The notes under the pieces are model-generated. The model was not told the DNA's origin. It saw nothing but the letters and a program-made list of their open reading frames with translations, and searched no databases. From Rhodothermaeota bacterium MED-G12 (GTDB taxonomy: Bacteria; Bacteroidota; Rhodothermia; Balneolales; Balneolaceae), in contig NTKP01000013.1 of assembly GCA_002457365.1 (NCBI GenBank), positions 1 to 35,873 of the forward strand: 35,873 bases of DNA, given 5' to 3'. Shown one piece after another: positions 15,764 through 23,802 of this stretch. The position numbers and the translations under genes were made by a program. Each line of letters begins with the position of its first letter. Positions within the stretch are counted from its first letter, which is position 1.

Positions 15764-16759
15764 ATGCAAAACGAATCAACCCTTCCAATAATACTATCCG
15801 GCATTCAACCCTCCGGAAAACTACATATTGGTAATTATTTTGGTGCAATTAGGCAACATATTGCAATGCAAGACAAGGGTAGAGCCTTTTATTTTATTGC
15901 AAATTTTCATTCACTTACCTCTTTAAAGAATGGTAAGTCATTACGAGAGTATACGTATGAGATAGCATTGGATTATCTTGCACTTGGCCTAAATCCTGAT
16001 AAAGCTACTTTTTTTGCTCAATCCGATGTGCCTCAAGTAACTGAATTGGCTTGGATTTTATCTACCCTAACACCCGTTAGCTTAATGGAGAAAGGAGTTT
16101 CATATAAAGATAAAATAGCCGCTGGCTTAAGTCCTAACATAGGTTTGTTCACTTATCCGATACTGCAAGCAGCAGATATATTGATCTATCATTCAAATAT
16201 TGTACCAGTAGGCGAGGATCAAAAACAAAACATTGAGATATGCCGAGATTTGGCGGGGAAATTCAACCGAACTTATGAGGGTGATTTTTTAATAGAGCCG
16301 GAAGAATATATCGTCAAATCAGTTGCAACTGTACCTGGAACGGATGGGCAGAAAATGAGTAAGAGTTATGATAATACCTTGCCTATTTTTGAAGAGCCTA
16401 AAGCACTGAAAAAGAAAATAATGAGCATACAAACGGACTCAACCCCCTTAGAAGAACCTAAGGATCCAACATCGGATAATGTATTTGCCTTAATTACACT
16501 TTTTGCCACTCAAGAACAAAAGGAAGAAATAGCTCAAAAATATCGAGACGGTGGATACGGATATGGGCATGCTAAGAAAGAATTATTAGGCCTTATGACG
16601 GATTATTTCGCGGAAGCTACCGAACGTAGAAACGAACTACAGCAGCATCCAGACAGGGTGTTTGATGTACTTCGAGAGGGGGGCAAGCGAGCTCAAAATC
16701 AGGCCGAACAAGTTATGCAGCCCATACGAGAAGTGGTTGGAATACACAGAAGTTTTTGA
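15764..16759 (+). CDS. trpS: Tryptophanyl-tRNA synthetase
   Basis: Class I aminoacyl-tRNA synthetase charging tRNA-Trp. The 331 residues are the usual bacterial length. The ATP-binding motifs are both present: GKLHIGNYFGAI with HIGN at 21-24 in place of HIGH, and GQKMSKSYDN with KMSKS at 197-201. The tryptophan pocket region includes TLTPVSLMEKGVSYKDK, YPILQAADIL and VPVGEDQKQN. The gene begins six bases after trpE and its stop lies 8 bases before the ATG of trpG, inside the trp operon. This links synthesis of tryptophan to its consumption by translation and might make charging respond to the same signal. Only one trpS is seen here; a second elsewhere cannot be excluded. Confidence 0.96.
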   Translation: MQNESTLPIILSGIQPSGKLHIGNYFGAIRQHIAMQDKGRAFYFIANFHSLTSLKNGKSLREYTYEIALDYLALGLNPDKATFFAQSDVPQVTELAWILSTLTPVSLMEKGVSYKDKIAAGLSPNIGLFTYPILQAADILIYHSNIVPVGEDQKQNIEICRDLAGKFNRTYEGDFLIEPEEYIVKSVATVPGTDGQKMSKSYDNTLPIFEEPKALKKKIMSIQTDSTPLEEPKDPTSDNVFALITLFATQEQKEEIAQKYRDGGYGYGHAKKELLGLMTDYFAEATERRNELQQHPDRVFDVLREGGKRAQNQAEQVMQPIREVVGIHRSF

Positions 16760-16761
16760 GG
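16758..16761 (+). promoter_or_regulatory. Shine-Dalgarno-like site deciding the trpG start
   Basis: GAGG lies six bases before the ATG at 16768 and overlaps the trpS stop codon. It supports the ATG over the alternative TTG at 16756, which overlaps the trpS end and has no comparable site. Confidence 0.6.
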
Positions 16762-16767
16762 TACGGT

Positions 16768-17340
16768 ATGATTTTAATTATAGATAATTACGACTCTTTT
16801 ACCTATAACTTGGTTCATCTAGTCGCACAACAAACTGAGGATTACAAAGTAATTAGGAATGATGAATGTAGCATTGATCAAATCAAAGCCTCAAAGCCTA
16901 CCAAAATACTAATTTCACCAGGTCCAGGTAAACCTGAAGATGCTGGTGTGACAAAGCAAGTAATTGCCGAATTAGGCCCAAAAATACCCATACTGGGTGT
17001 TTGTTTAGGTCATCAAGCTATTGGGGAGGTATTTGGTGCCAAGGTTGTGCATGCTCCTAGTCTTATGCATGGCAAAACCTCAATGGTTACTCACGGGGGG
17101 AGCAACTTATTTAGCTCTATCCCAAAAGAATTCATCGCAACACGATATCATTCGTTAGTACTGAATCCAGAAAGCATACCTGACTCTCTTGAAGTGACCG
17201 CGATGACCGATGATCATACCGGAACCATCGTGATGGGCGTGCGTCATAAAACCTATCCTATTGAAGGAATTCAGTTCCATCCAGAAAGTATTTTAACCAC
17301 TGAGGGACCTCAAATGATCAAAAATTGGTTACATCAGTGA
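16768..17340 (+). CDS. trpG: Anthranilate synthase component II (glutamine amidotransferase)
   Basis: Supplies ammonia from glutamine to TrpE; in some bacteria the same subunit also serves PabB in folate synthesis. The class I amidotransferase triad is visible: Cys79 in GVCLGHQAIG, His171 and Glu173 in IQFHPES. NYDSFTYNLVHL (7-18) and SPGPGKPEDAG (50-60) are the usual early motifs. The ATG at 16768 is chosen over an in-frame TTG at 16756 because it gives the standard N-terminus MILIIDNYDSFTYN and is preceded by GAGG at 16758-16761 with six bases between, one of the few Shine-Dalgarno-like sites in the operon. It lies eight bases after the trpS stop. The length is 190 residues, normal for TrpG/PabA. 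Confidence 0.95.
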   Translation: MILIIDNYDSFTYNLVHLVAQQTEDYKVIRNDECSIDQIKASKPTKILISPGPGKPEDAGVTKQVIAELGPKIPILGVCLGHQAIGEVFGAKVVHAPSLMHGKTSMVTHGGSNLFSSIPKEFIATRYHSLVLNPESIPDSLEVTAMTDDHTGTIVMGVRHKTYPIEGIQFHPESILTTEGPQMIKNWLHQ

Positions 17341-17351
17341 TAGAGCATAAC

Positions 17352-17393
17352 GGGTTGATGGCACCCATCCCAACCGCTTAATCAATTAAGCGG
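17352..17393 (+). other. Two overlapping hairpins in the trpG-trpD gap
   Basis: In the 97-base gap, GGTTG-ATGG (17353-17361) can pair with CCAT and CAACC (17365-17368, 17371-17375) with a two-base bulge. CCGCTTAA (17374-17381) pairs perfectly with TTAAGCGG (17386-17393) around a TCAA loop. The two share bases 17374-17375, so full forms exclude each other. No T run follows, so it is not a classical terminator. It may be a processing or mRNA-stability element dividing the operon. Structure is seen; function is inferred. Confidence 0.45.
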
Positions 17394-17437
17394 GATAACC
17401 TATATAAGAGCCCCAAGCCTAATTAAGCCAGATAATC

Positions 17438-18466
17438 ATGAGTTACAGTTTCAAAGAAATACTTCAAAAAATTACCCTGGGGCATGACCTTAGTTCCAGT
17501 CAAGCTGTCTATGCCTTAGAGTGTATGATGACTGGGGAAGTTAGCTCCGAAGAGATTGCCTCCTTTTTAACGGCAATGAAGATGAAGGGAGAGACTATTC
17601 AGGAGTTATCATCTTTTGTTCAAGTAATGAGGTCAAAATCGCTTAAAGTTGAAACCGATGTAACAGGCGCGGTAGATATCGTTGGTACTGGAGGAGATAA
17701 ATCTGGTACTTTTAATATATCTACCATTACGGCATTTGTTACAGCTGCAGCAGGTGTACCCGTCATAAAGCACGGAAACAGAAGTGCATCGAGCAAATGC
17801 GGTAGTGCCGATGTATTAGAAATCCTTGGCGCAAATATAGAGTTACATCCAGATCAGGTTGCGCAGGTATTTGAGCGTGTAGGTATTGCCTTTATGTATG
17901 CTCCAATGTTTCATCCTGCTATGAAACATGTTATGCCAGCGCGAAAGGCCATCGGTTTTCGCACCTTTTTCAACATACTCGGGCCTTTGACAAACCCTGC
18001 TGGTGTTCGAAATTATGTCATAGGAGCGTATAATAAAGATGTGGCGCATCAAATGGCTCAAATATTGGCTACACTAGACACCCAATTTGCTTATACCTTT
18101 AGTTCCGAAGATGGCCTCGATGAAATAAGTTTGTGCAATCCAACCACTTTTTTTGAAGTAAAAGAGCAACTAAGTTCACAGCAAAGAACGTTTAAACCTG
18201 AAGAATTAGGCTTTAACCGTGTGAAAATGGCCGAACTTTTAGGTGGAGAACCATCGTTGAATGCACGTATTTTTACCGACATTTTGGCCAATAAGGCGAC
18301 AGAAGCTCAAAAAAACATGGTGGTACTAAACGCAGCATTTGCCATACATGCTGTTACCGATGTACAAAATCTTCAGGAAGCTAAAACATTAGCCGAGGAA
18401 GCCATTCAATCGGGTGCAGCATTAACTAAACTTAATGAGTTCATCGCTGCGACTCAATCCTGTTAA
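17438..18466 (+). CDS. trpD: Anthranilate phosphoribosyltransferase
   Basis: Transfers the phosphoribosyl group of PRPP to anthranilate, the second step of the tryptophan branch. The 342 residues match the family. Seen: DIVGTGGDKSGTFNIST with the PRPP-binding GTGGD at 83-87, KHGNRSASSKCGSAD (111-125), FAPMFHPAMK-type segment (FMYAPMFHPAMKHV), and RTFFNILGPLTNPA. It is a stand-alone enzyme rather than the TrpG-TrpD fusion of enterobacteria. It starts 97 bases after trpG, the longest gap within the operon, where two hairpins lie. Its stop is one base before the preferred trpC ATG. Confidence 0.97.
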   Translation: MSYSFKEILQKITLGHDLSSSQAVYALECMMTGEVSSEEIASFLTAMKMKGETIQELSSFVQVMRSKSLKVETDVTGAVDIVGTGGDKSGTFNISTITAFVTAAAGVPVIKHGNRSASSKCGSADVLEILGANIELHPDQVAQVFERVGIAFMYAPMFHPAMKHVMPARKAIGFRTFFNILGPLTNPAGVRNYVIGAYNKDVAHQMAQILATLDTQFAYTFSSEDGLDEISLCNPTTFFEVKEQLSSQQRTFKPEELGFNRVKMAELLGGEPSLNARIFTDILANKATEAQKNMVVLNAAFAIHAVTDVQNLQEAKTLAEEAIQSGAALTKLNEFIAATQSC

Positions 18467-18467
18467 T

Positions 18468-19280
18468 ATGAGTATACTTGAAAAGATAGTCACCCAAACC
18501 AAGATGGATCTCAAAAAGCGAATTTCAGAACGAAGTTTACAGAGTTTAGAATCGGAATGGGGATATGAAAAAGAAGTAAGATCTTTCTCTCAAGCAATTA
18601 GGGGTAAAGAGGTTAAGTTCATAACCGAAGTTAAAAAAGCTTCTCCATCAAAGGGTATCATTCGAGAACATTTTGAACCTGTCACACTCGCCAAAATCTA
18701 TGAAGACTCAGGTGCTTCCGCTATTTCAGTCCTAACCGATGTACCATTTTTTAAAGGACATTTGTCGTACATGAACGATATCGCAAAACAAGCAAGCATT
18801 CCTATTTTGCGAAAAGACTTTATCATAGATCCCTATCAAATAGCAGAAGCGAAGGCCTATGGCGCAGATGCCATTTTATTGATCGTTCGTATACTTTCTA
18901 ATGCTCAACTAGATGAGCTGTTATCTGTGGCTAAGGAGCTACATTTAGATGCTTTAGTCGAATGTTACGATACAGTTGACCAAGAACGTATTGACTACGA
19001 AAAAGTATCCATTCTTGGGGTAAATAACCGTGATTTAGAAGCCTTCAATGTAAACGTACATCGGGGGGTATCTCAATTAAAAATGGCCCCTGAATCAACT
19101 ATAACAGTATCTGAAAGTGGTATTTCTACGGTTGAGGATATAAAGTATCTACAGCAAAACGGAATACATGCGGTACTAATAGGCGAACACTTAATGCGAC
19201 AGTCCAATATTGGTGAAGAACTTAAAAAACTGGTCATAGCAGCCCAAGAAGCTGCTGATATGTCCAATACTACACCCTAG
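18468..19280 (+). CDS. trpC: Indole-3-glycerol phosphate synthase
   Basis: Converts the carboxyphenylamino-deoxyribulose phosphate made by TrpF into indole-3-glycerol phosphate. A (beta/alpha)8 barrel of 270 residues. Key segments: FITEVKKASPSKG with the catalytic Glu and Lys, SVLTDVPFFKGHLSYM, ILRKDFIIDPYQI with the catalytic Lys, VECYD, VNNRDLEAF and SESGIST for the phosphate and substrate. The ATG at 18468 is chosen: it follows the trpD stop (TAA at 18464-18466) by one base and gives the expected N-terminus MSILEKIV. An upstream ATG at 18435 would overlap trpD by 32 bases and add residues lacking family character. Confidence 0.95.
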   Translation: MSILEKIVTQTKMDLKKRISERSLQSLESEWGYEKEVRSFSQAIRGKEVKFITEVKKASPSKGIIREHFEPVTLAKIYEDSGASAISVLTDVPFFKGHLSYMNDIAKQASIPILRKDFIIDPYQIAEAKAYGADAILLIVRILSNAQLDELLSVAKELHLDALVECYDTVDQERIDYEKVSILGVNNRDLEAFNVNVHRGVSQLKMAPESTITVSESGISTVEDIKYLQQNGIHAVLIGEHLMRQSNIGEELKKLVIAAQEAADMSNTTP

Positions 19281-19366
19281 AGTGGTAGAATTAATTTATA
19301 TGCTCAGATTATATAAACTTGATCAAGCATATCCGATAAAATTTATACATCAAACATGGTTATTAA

Positions 19367-20017
19367 ATGAAAAAGAGTAAGGTGAAAATATGTGGTCTTA
19401 CTAACTTAGCGGATGCCCGATTCGCTGCCGGGGCTGGTGCGGACTATGTAGGATTTATTTTTGTCGAGGGAACCCCGCGATACATAGAACCGGCTATGGT
19501 AGGTGCAATTAGTGAATGGGTTGAGGGTCCAAATAAAGTCGGAGTATTTCAAAATCAAGAACTTAGTTCTGTGACTGAAACAGCTAGGTTGGTGGGGCTG
19601 GACATGATTCAATTACATGGCCAAGAATCCACCGAATATTGCTCACTACTGTCAGAAAATCATCGCATAATCAAGGTCTTTTCTGTGGACGAACAGACTA
19701 ATTCAGCGGACCTTTCACGAGAACTTCAAGGCTATAAAAATGTATGTGAATACATCATGTTTGACACTAAAGTGGGTAGCCAAAGTGGTGGCACTGGTGT
19801 TTCTTTTGACTGGAAACTCATCAATGAACTGGATATCCCTTTGCCTTATTTCCTTTCAGGTGGTTTGTCACATGAAACTGTTAATGAAGCCCTTGAAGTA
19901 CTTTCAGGGAACCCTCCAATGGCTATTGATGTATCTTCTAAGATAGAAGAAAGTATCGGTATAAAAGATTTCGATAAGTTATCTTTATTTATGGAAGCCG
20001 TGCAATCAACGACCTAA
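19367..20017 (+). CDS. trpF: Phosphoribosylanthranilate isomerase
   Basis: Isomerises N-phosphoribosyl-anthranilate in the third step of the branch. The 216-residue barrel carries KICGLTNLADA with the catalytic Cys9, GADYVGFIFVEGTPRYI, VGVFQNQ, IQLHGQES, and FDTKVGSQSGGTG with the catalytic Asp133, and FLSGGL near the end for phosphate binding. It is a separate protein, not fused with TrpC. An 86-base AT-rich gap separates it from trpC and a 66-base gap from trpB; neither shows a convincing terminator. It ends with IDVSSKIEESIGIKD, the usual late motif. Confidence 0.96.
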   Translation: MKKSKVKICGLTNLADARFAAGAGADYVGFIFVEGTPRYIEPAMVGAISEWVEGPNKVGVFQNQELSSVTETARLVGLDMIQLHGQESTEYCSLLSENHRIIKVFSVDEQTNSADLSRELQGYKNVCEYIMFDTKVGSQSGGTGVSFDWKLINELDIPLPYFLSGGLSHETVNEALEVLSGNPPMAIDVSSKIEESIGIKDFDKLSLFMEAVQSTT

Positions 20018-20083
20018 ACTTAGGCATCCCTTTTATTGTTTTGTTGTGTTACACTAAATTGGACTTAATCTCAACTCACTATC

Positions 20084-21283
20084 ATGTCAATCATTACTAA
20101 AACCACCTATTCTGAACCCAATCAAAAGGGATATTTTGGTGCTTACGGGGGTAAATTTGTGCCCGAAACCTTGATTCCTGCCCTTAACGAGCTTGAAAAA
20201 GCATACAAAGAAGCCAGCGAAGATCCTGAATTTGAGAAAGAGTATCTCTACTTACTACGAGAATATGTTGGGCGTCCTACCGAGCTAAGTTTTGCCAACC
20301 GCTTAACAGATCATTACGGTAAAGCAAAAATCTATTTAAAGAGAGAAGACCTTTGTCATACGGGAGCGCACAAAATAAATAATGCTATAGGTCAGATACT
20401 ATTAGCCCTTAGAATGGGTAAAAAACGTATTATTGCTGAAACAGGCGCAGGCCAACATGGGGTAGCTACGGCTACAGCATGTGCTAAATTCGGCGTTGAA
20501 TGTGTGGTATACATGGGAGAGGAAGACATGGTGCGTCAGAAACTCAACGTCGACAGAATGCGATTGATGGGTGCCGAGGTACGCGGAGTCAGTAGTGGTT
20601 CCAAAACGTTAAAAGACGCCACAAATGAAGCTATCCGAGATTGGGTAACCAATGTTGAGGACACTTTTTATATCATTGGTTCGGTGGTAGGACCACATCC
20701 ATATCCCATGATGGTAAGGAATTTCCATCGAATAATTGGTGATGAAACCAAGCGGCAGTTAATGGAAATGGAGGGCCGTTTACCTGATTATCTTATTGCC
20801 TGTGTGGGCGGGGGGTCCAACGCCATGGGGATTTTCTATCCATTCATTAATGATGATGTACATATCATTGGTATTGAAGCAGGTGGATTAGGTGTTGATT
20901 CAGGACAAACTGCAGCCACATTAACGAAAGGTCGTCCCGGCGTGCTACATGGATCTATGAGTTATTTGCTTCATGATCAGGAAGGACAAATCGAATTAGC
21001 TCATTCCATCAGTGCTGGTTTAGATTATCCTGGTATTGGTCCTGAACACGCCTACCTTCATGATACAAATCGAGTAGAATATCGCGCGGTTACCGATGCC
21101 CAAGCACTTGATGCGGTATCCTTATTATCGAGAATGGAAGGAATAATACCGGCCTTAGAGACCGCTCATGCTTTTGCTTGGTTGGAAGAACTCATGCCAA
21201 CCACTTCTCCAGACGAAATCGTTGTGTTGAACTGCTCTGGAAGAGGCGATAAAGACATGGAAACTATTTCTAAGTACCTTTAA
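20084..21283 (+). CDS. trpB: Tryptophan synthase beta chain
   Basis: PLP enzyme condensing indole with L-serine in the alpha2-beta2 complex. The 399 residues are TrpB1 type. [15 protein letters not shown] (16-30) is the standard opening; the PLP lysine is K97 in [25 protein letters not shown] holds the catalytic Glu region, and the phosphate-binding loop appears as [10 protein letters not shown]. It also has [11 protein letters not shown] and the late serine-containing NCSGRGDKD. It lies 15 bases before trpA, as normal for the subunits. The short type, with no TrpB2-like insertions, matches its neighbour TrpA. Confidence 0.98.
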   Translation: MSIITKTTYSEPNQKGYFGAYGGKFVPETLIPALNELEKAYKEASEDPEFEKEYLYLLREYVGRPTELSFANRLTDHYGKAKIYLKREDLCHTGAHKINNAIGQILLALRMGKKRIIAETGAGQHGVATATACAKFGVECVVYMGEEDMVRQKLNVDRMRLMGAEVRGVSSGSKTLKDATNEAIRDWVTNVEDTFYIIGSVVGPHPYPMMVRNFHRIIGDETKRQLMEMEGRLPDYLIACVGGGSNAMGIFYPFINDDVHIIGIEAGGLGVDSGQTAATLTKGRPGVLHGSMSYLLHDQEGQIELAHSISAGLDYPGIGPEHAYLHDTNRVEYRAVTDAQALDAVSLLSRMEGIIPALETAHAFAWLEELMPTTSPDEIVVLNCSGRGDKDMETISKYL

Positions 21284-21298
21284 AAAGTATTTAACCCA

Positions 21299-22102
21299 AT
21301 GAATCGAATTAATAAGGTTTTCGAAGACAAGAAGAATGAGAAGATAATGAGTCTTTTCATCACGGCTGGTTATCCTGATGTAACTGAAACAGTAGACTTA
21401 GTTTTAGGTTTTGAACGTAACGGTGCCGATATCATTGAATTAGGTATTCCATTTAGTGACCCGTTAGCAGACGGTCCGACCATTCAATACTCATCCAACA
21501 TAGCGATATCCAAAGGGATTACTATCCAGGGTATTTTTAATATGGTCGTAGATATTAGAAAGGAATCGGAAATACCCATTGTTTTGATGGGCTACATAAA
21601 TCCTATGCTTAGGTTTGGCTTGGAGAATTTTTTTATCGCTGCAGCTAAGGCAGGTGTGGATGGGTTAATTGTACCAGATTTACCACTCGATGAAGGGGGT
21701 ATGATTGAAGATTTAGCCCGCGCAAATGGGATTCAACTTATCTATTTGATTGCACCCAACACAAGTGATGAAAAAATGCAGCTAAGTGATCAGAAGTCTG
21801 ATGGATTTGTATATTGCGTCTCTGTAACTGGGGTAACCGGTGCTAGGGAAGGGAGCGAGGTTCAACAATCTGTGGATAAATTTATTCAACGATCGAAGGC
21901 AAATATCACAAAAAATCCCTTGATGGTGGGTTTTGGGATAAAAAACTTTACTGATGCGCAAAATATTTCTAGGGAAGTCGAGGGATTTATTGTGGGTAGT
22001 GCTCTTATAGAGACCATCAGAAACAGCTACCCTAGCGAACACTGGAAGGAGGTGGTGTTCGATTTTGTACATCAACTCAAATTTGGCTATCCTAACTCCT
22101 AA
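21299..22102 (+). CDS. trpA: Tryptophan synthase alpha chain
   Basis: Cleaves indole-3-glycerol phosphate to indole and glyceraldehyde 3-phosphate and channels indole to TrpB. A barrel of 267 residues with FITAGYPD (20-27), the catalytic Glu47 and Asp58 in IIELGIPFSDPLADGPTIQ, VLMGYINPM, DGLIVPDLPLDE, GFVYCVSVTGVTGAR and VGFGIKN. It is the last gene of the trp operon. The following 81 bases before the DUF4837 gene contain no obvious terminator, so read-through into that gene is possible. Confidence 0.97.
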   Translation: MNRINKVFEDKKNEKIMSLFITAGYPDVTETVDLVLGFERNGADIIELGIPFSDPLADGPTIQYSSNIAISKGITIQGIFNMVVDIRKESEIPIVLMGYINPMLRFGLENFFIAAAKAGVDGLIVPDLPLDEGGMIEDLARANGIQLIYLIAPNTSDEKMQLSDQKSDGFVYCVSVTGVTGAREGSEVQQSVDKFIQRSKANITKNPLMVGFGIKNFTDAQNISREVEGFIVGSALIETIRNSYPSEHWKEVVFDFVHQLKFGYPNS

Positions 22103-22183
22103 ACAAACGTCATTGGATTAGTTGCATTCCACACACCTTCAAATGAATCCATTGGTTATCAATTTTAGTAAAAAATCTGTTCT

Positions 22184-23257
22184 ATGCGCTTTTTAACTTG
22201 TGTAGCATTTATTACACTTGTAGTCCATTCTTTGGCTTGTAATACAGACTTCCGAGAACGAGCGAAGGGTGATACCAGGGAATTTGTGGTGGTTATGGAT
22301 TCCGTTGAATGGGATAGTGAAACGGCCAACGCTATACGGGAAACCTTTGGCCAATTTGTTTTTAGTCTACCAAACCCTGAGCCTTATTATGACCTAACCT
22401 TTATGCATATACGTTCACGATCGCAACAAGAACGTATTATGGGGTATAAAAATATCATTTTTGCTGCACCAATTGATGATTCAACCACCGTGGCAGCCCA
22501 AGTACGGGCTTTCTTAGATGAGGGTACAGAGCAGCGTGTCCGGAGTGGTGAAAGCTTTGCCTTTCCACTTATTGACCAATGGTATAAAGATCAGTACGCT
22601 TTAATATTGAGCTCAAGTACTGATTCAGCATTGGCGGCTAAAATTCGTAACACCGAAAGTGCGTTATTAAACAACGCATTGGATAAAGAGCTTTTGCGAT
22701 GGAATTGGTTTGTGTATGAGAAAAAAGAACAAACCCAGTATAGTGACTCCTTGTGGAACGACCATGGTTTTATGGTCAGGATTCAACATGATTATATCAA
22801 ACGAATTGATACGACCAACTTTATTAGCTATCGCCGATTTTTACCAGACAATGATCGATGGATGTGGGTATGGTGGCAGGATGATGTAAGAGACATTAGC
22901 TTCCTGGACGATGACTGGATCAACCGAACTAGGGATTCATTAAATCAACAGTTTATCAAGGGTAGAACTGATTCCATGTTTATTACAACAGAATATCGAA
23001 GGCCTGTTGAAAGTACTAGTTTCCAAAAAGGGCGATATCTTAGCTATGAAACACTCGGTACTTGGCAAATGATCAATGGAGCAATGGGAGGACCATTTGT
23101 CAACTTTACCTACTTTGATGAATCAACTTCTAGGCTATTTATGATTGAATATTCACAGTTTGCACCATCTGTTAGGAAAAAACTACCATTTGTGCGTCAA
23201 TTCAGGGCAATGGGCAGAACTTTTGAATCTGATAGCCTTTATTCAGTGCGTCCCTAA
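22184..23257 (+). CDS. DUF4837 family lipoprotein
   Basis: Predicted lipoprotein of 357 residues typical of the Bacteroidota. The N-terminus has a hydrophobic segment ending in HSLAC (Cys19), a good lipobox. The mature part begins with REFVVVMDSVEWDSETANAIRETFG and includes LPNPEPYYDLTFM, then DRWMWVWWQDDV and, near the C-terminus, GTWQMINGAMGGPFVNFTYFD, which resemble the DUF4837 pattern as I recall it. The function of the family is not known. It lies 81 bases after trpA on the same strand and is convergent with the trmH-like gene, 11 bases away at the 3' end. Whether it is transcribed with the trp operon is not decided by the sequence. Confidence 0.82.
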   Translation: MRFLTCVAFITLVVHSLACNTDFRERAKGDTREFVVVMDSVEWDSETANAIRETFGQFVFSLPNPEPYYDLTFMHIRSRSQQERIMGYKNIIFAAPIDDSTTVAAQVRAFLDEGTEQRVRSGESFAFPLIDQWYKDQYALILSSSTDSALAAKIRNTESALLNNALDKELLRWNWFVYEKKEQTQYSDSLWNDHGFMVRIQHDYIKRIDTTNFISYRRFLPDNDRWMWVWWQDDVRDISFLDDDWINRTRDSLNQQFIKGRTDSMFITTEYRRPVESTSFQKGRYLSYETLGTWQMINGAMGGPFVNFTYFDESTSRLFMIEYSQFAPSVRKKLPFVRQFRAMGRTFESDSLYSVRP

Positions 23258-23268
23258 TACATCTGTTG

Positions 23269-23802
23269 TTAAATAGATTTGCACAACAAATCGTACATTA
23301 CGACGCCTGTAGCTACTGATATATTTAGTGAATGTTTGGTCCCAAACTGAGGTATAATCAAGTGATGATCAGCTGAAACTAATACTTCATCGTCCAGGCC
23401 TTTAACTTCATTGCCAAACACAAAGGCCATGTTTGGTATGGCAACTCCGTTGAAATTAAATTCGGTAAGTGGTTTAGATTTTTTGGTCTGTTCTACCGCA
23501 AATATTTGAGCTTTTTTCTGCTGAAGCTTTGATGTACAATCGCTCCATTGCGCAAAATAACTCCAAGTAACGTGTTCTTCAGCCCCAATGGCTGTCTTCG
23601 AGACTTCAATATTGGTTTCCGGAGTAGGGGTAAAACCTGAAAGAAATATCTGCTGTATACCAAATGCATCTGCATTTCGAAAAACAGCTCCGACGTTATA
23701 GGCACTTCGGATATTATGAAGACATATGATCGATTTAGATAACAGACTCGGTTTATCTGCTTTTGCATGCCGAATAAACAGTTCTTCGGTGGTTAGTTTC
23801 AT
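23269..23802 (-). CDS. TrmH/SpoU-family RNA 2'-O-methyltransferase
   Basis: Single-domain SPOUT methyltransferase of 177 residues that would methylate a ribose in tRNA or rRNA using S-adenosylmethionine. All three family motifs are visible: NIRSAYNVGAVFRNAD (30-45, motif 1 with its Asn and Arg), FVFGNEVKGL (127-136, motif 2) and IPQFGTKHSLNISVA (150-164, motif 3 in the knotted cofactor site). It lacks the N-terminal RNA-binding domain of RlmB-type enzymes. Its ATG begins immediately after the subtilase stop, so it is the last gene of the minus-strand operon. The exact target cannot be assigned. Confidence 0.9.
   Translation of the reverse strand: MKLTTEELFIRHAKADKPSLLSKSIICLHNIRSAYNVGAVFRNADAFGIQQIFLSGFTPTPETNIEVSKTAIGAEEHVTWSYFAQWSDCTSKLQQKKAQIFAVEQTKKSKPLTEFNFNGVAIPNMAFVFGNEVKGLDDEVLVSADHHLIIPQFGTKHSLNISVATGVVMYDLLCKSI

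Noticed and set aside
16756..16767. TTG start for trpG
   Set aside because: The ATG at 16768 has a GAGG site at the right distance and gives the normal start of the family.
18435..18467. Upstream ATG for trpC
   Set aside because: It lies inside trpD and adds eleven residues not typical of the family; the ATG at 18468 follows the trpD stop directly.
19298..19332. 7-pair stem ATATGCT/AGCATAT with a 21-base loop between trpC and trpF
   Set aside because: The loop is long, the stem is AT-rich and no T run follows; expected by chance in AT-rich gaps.
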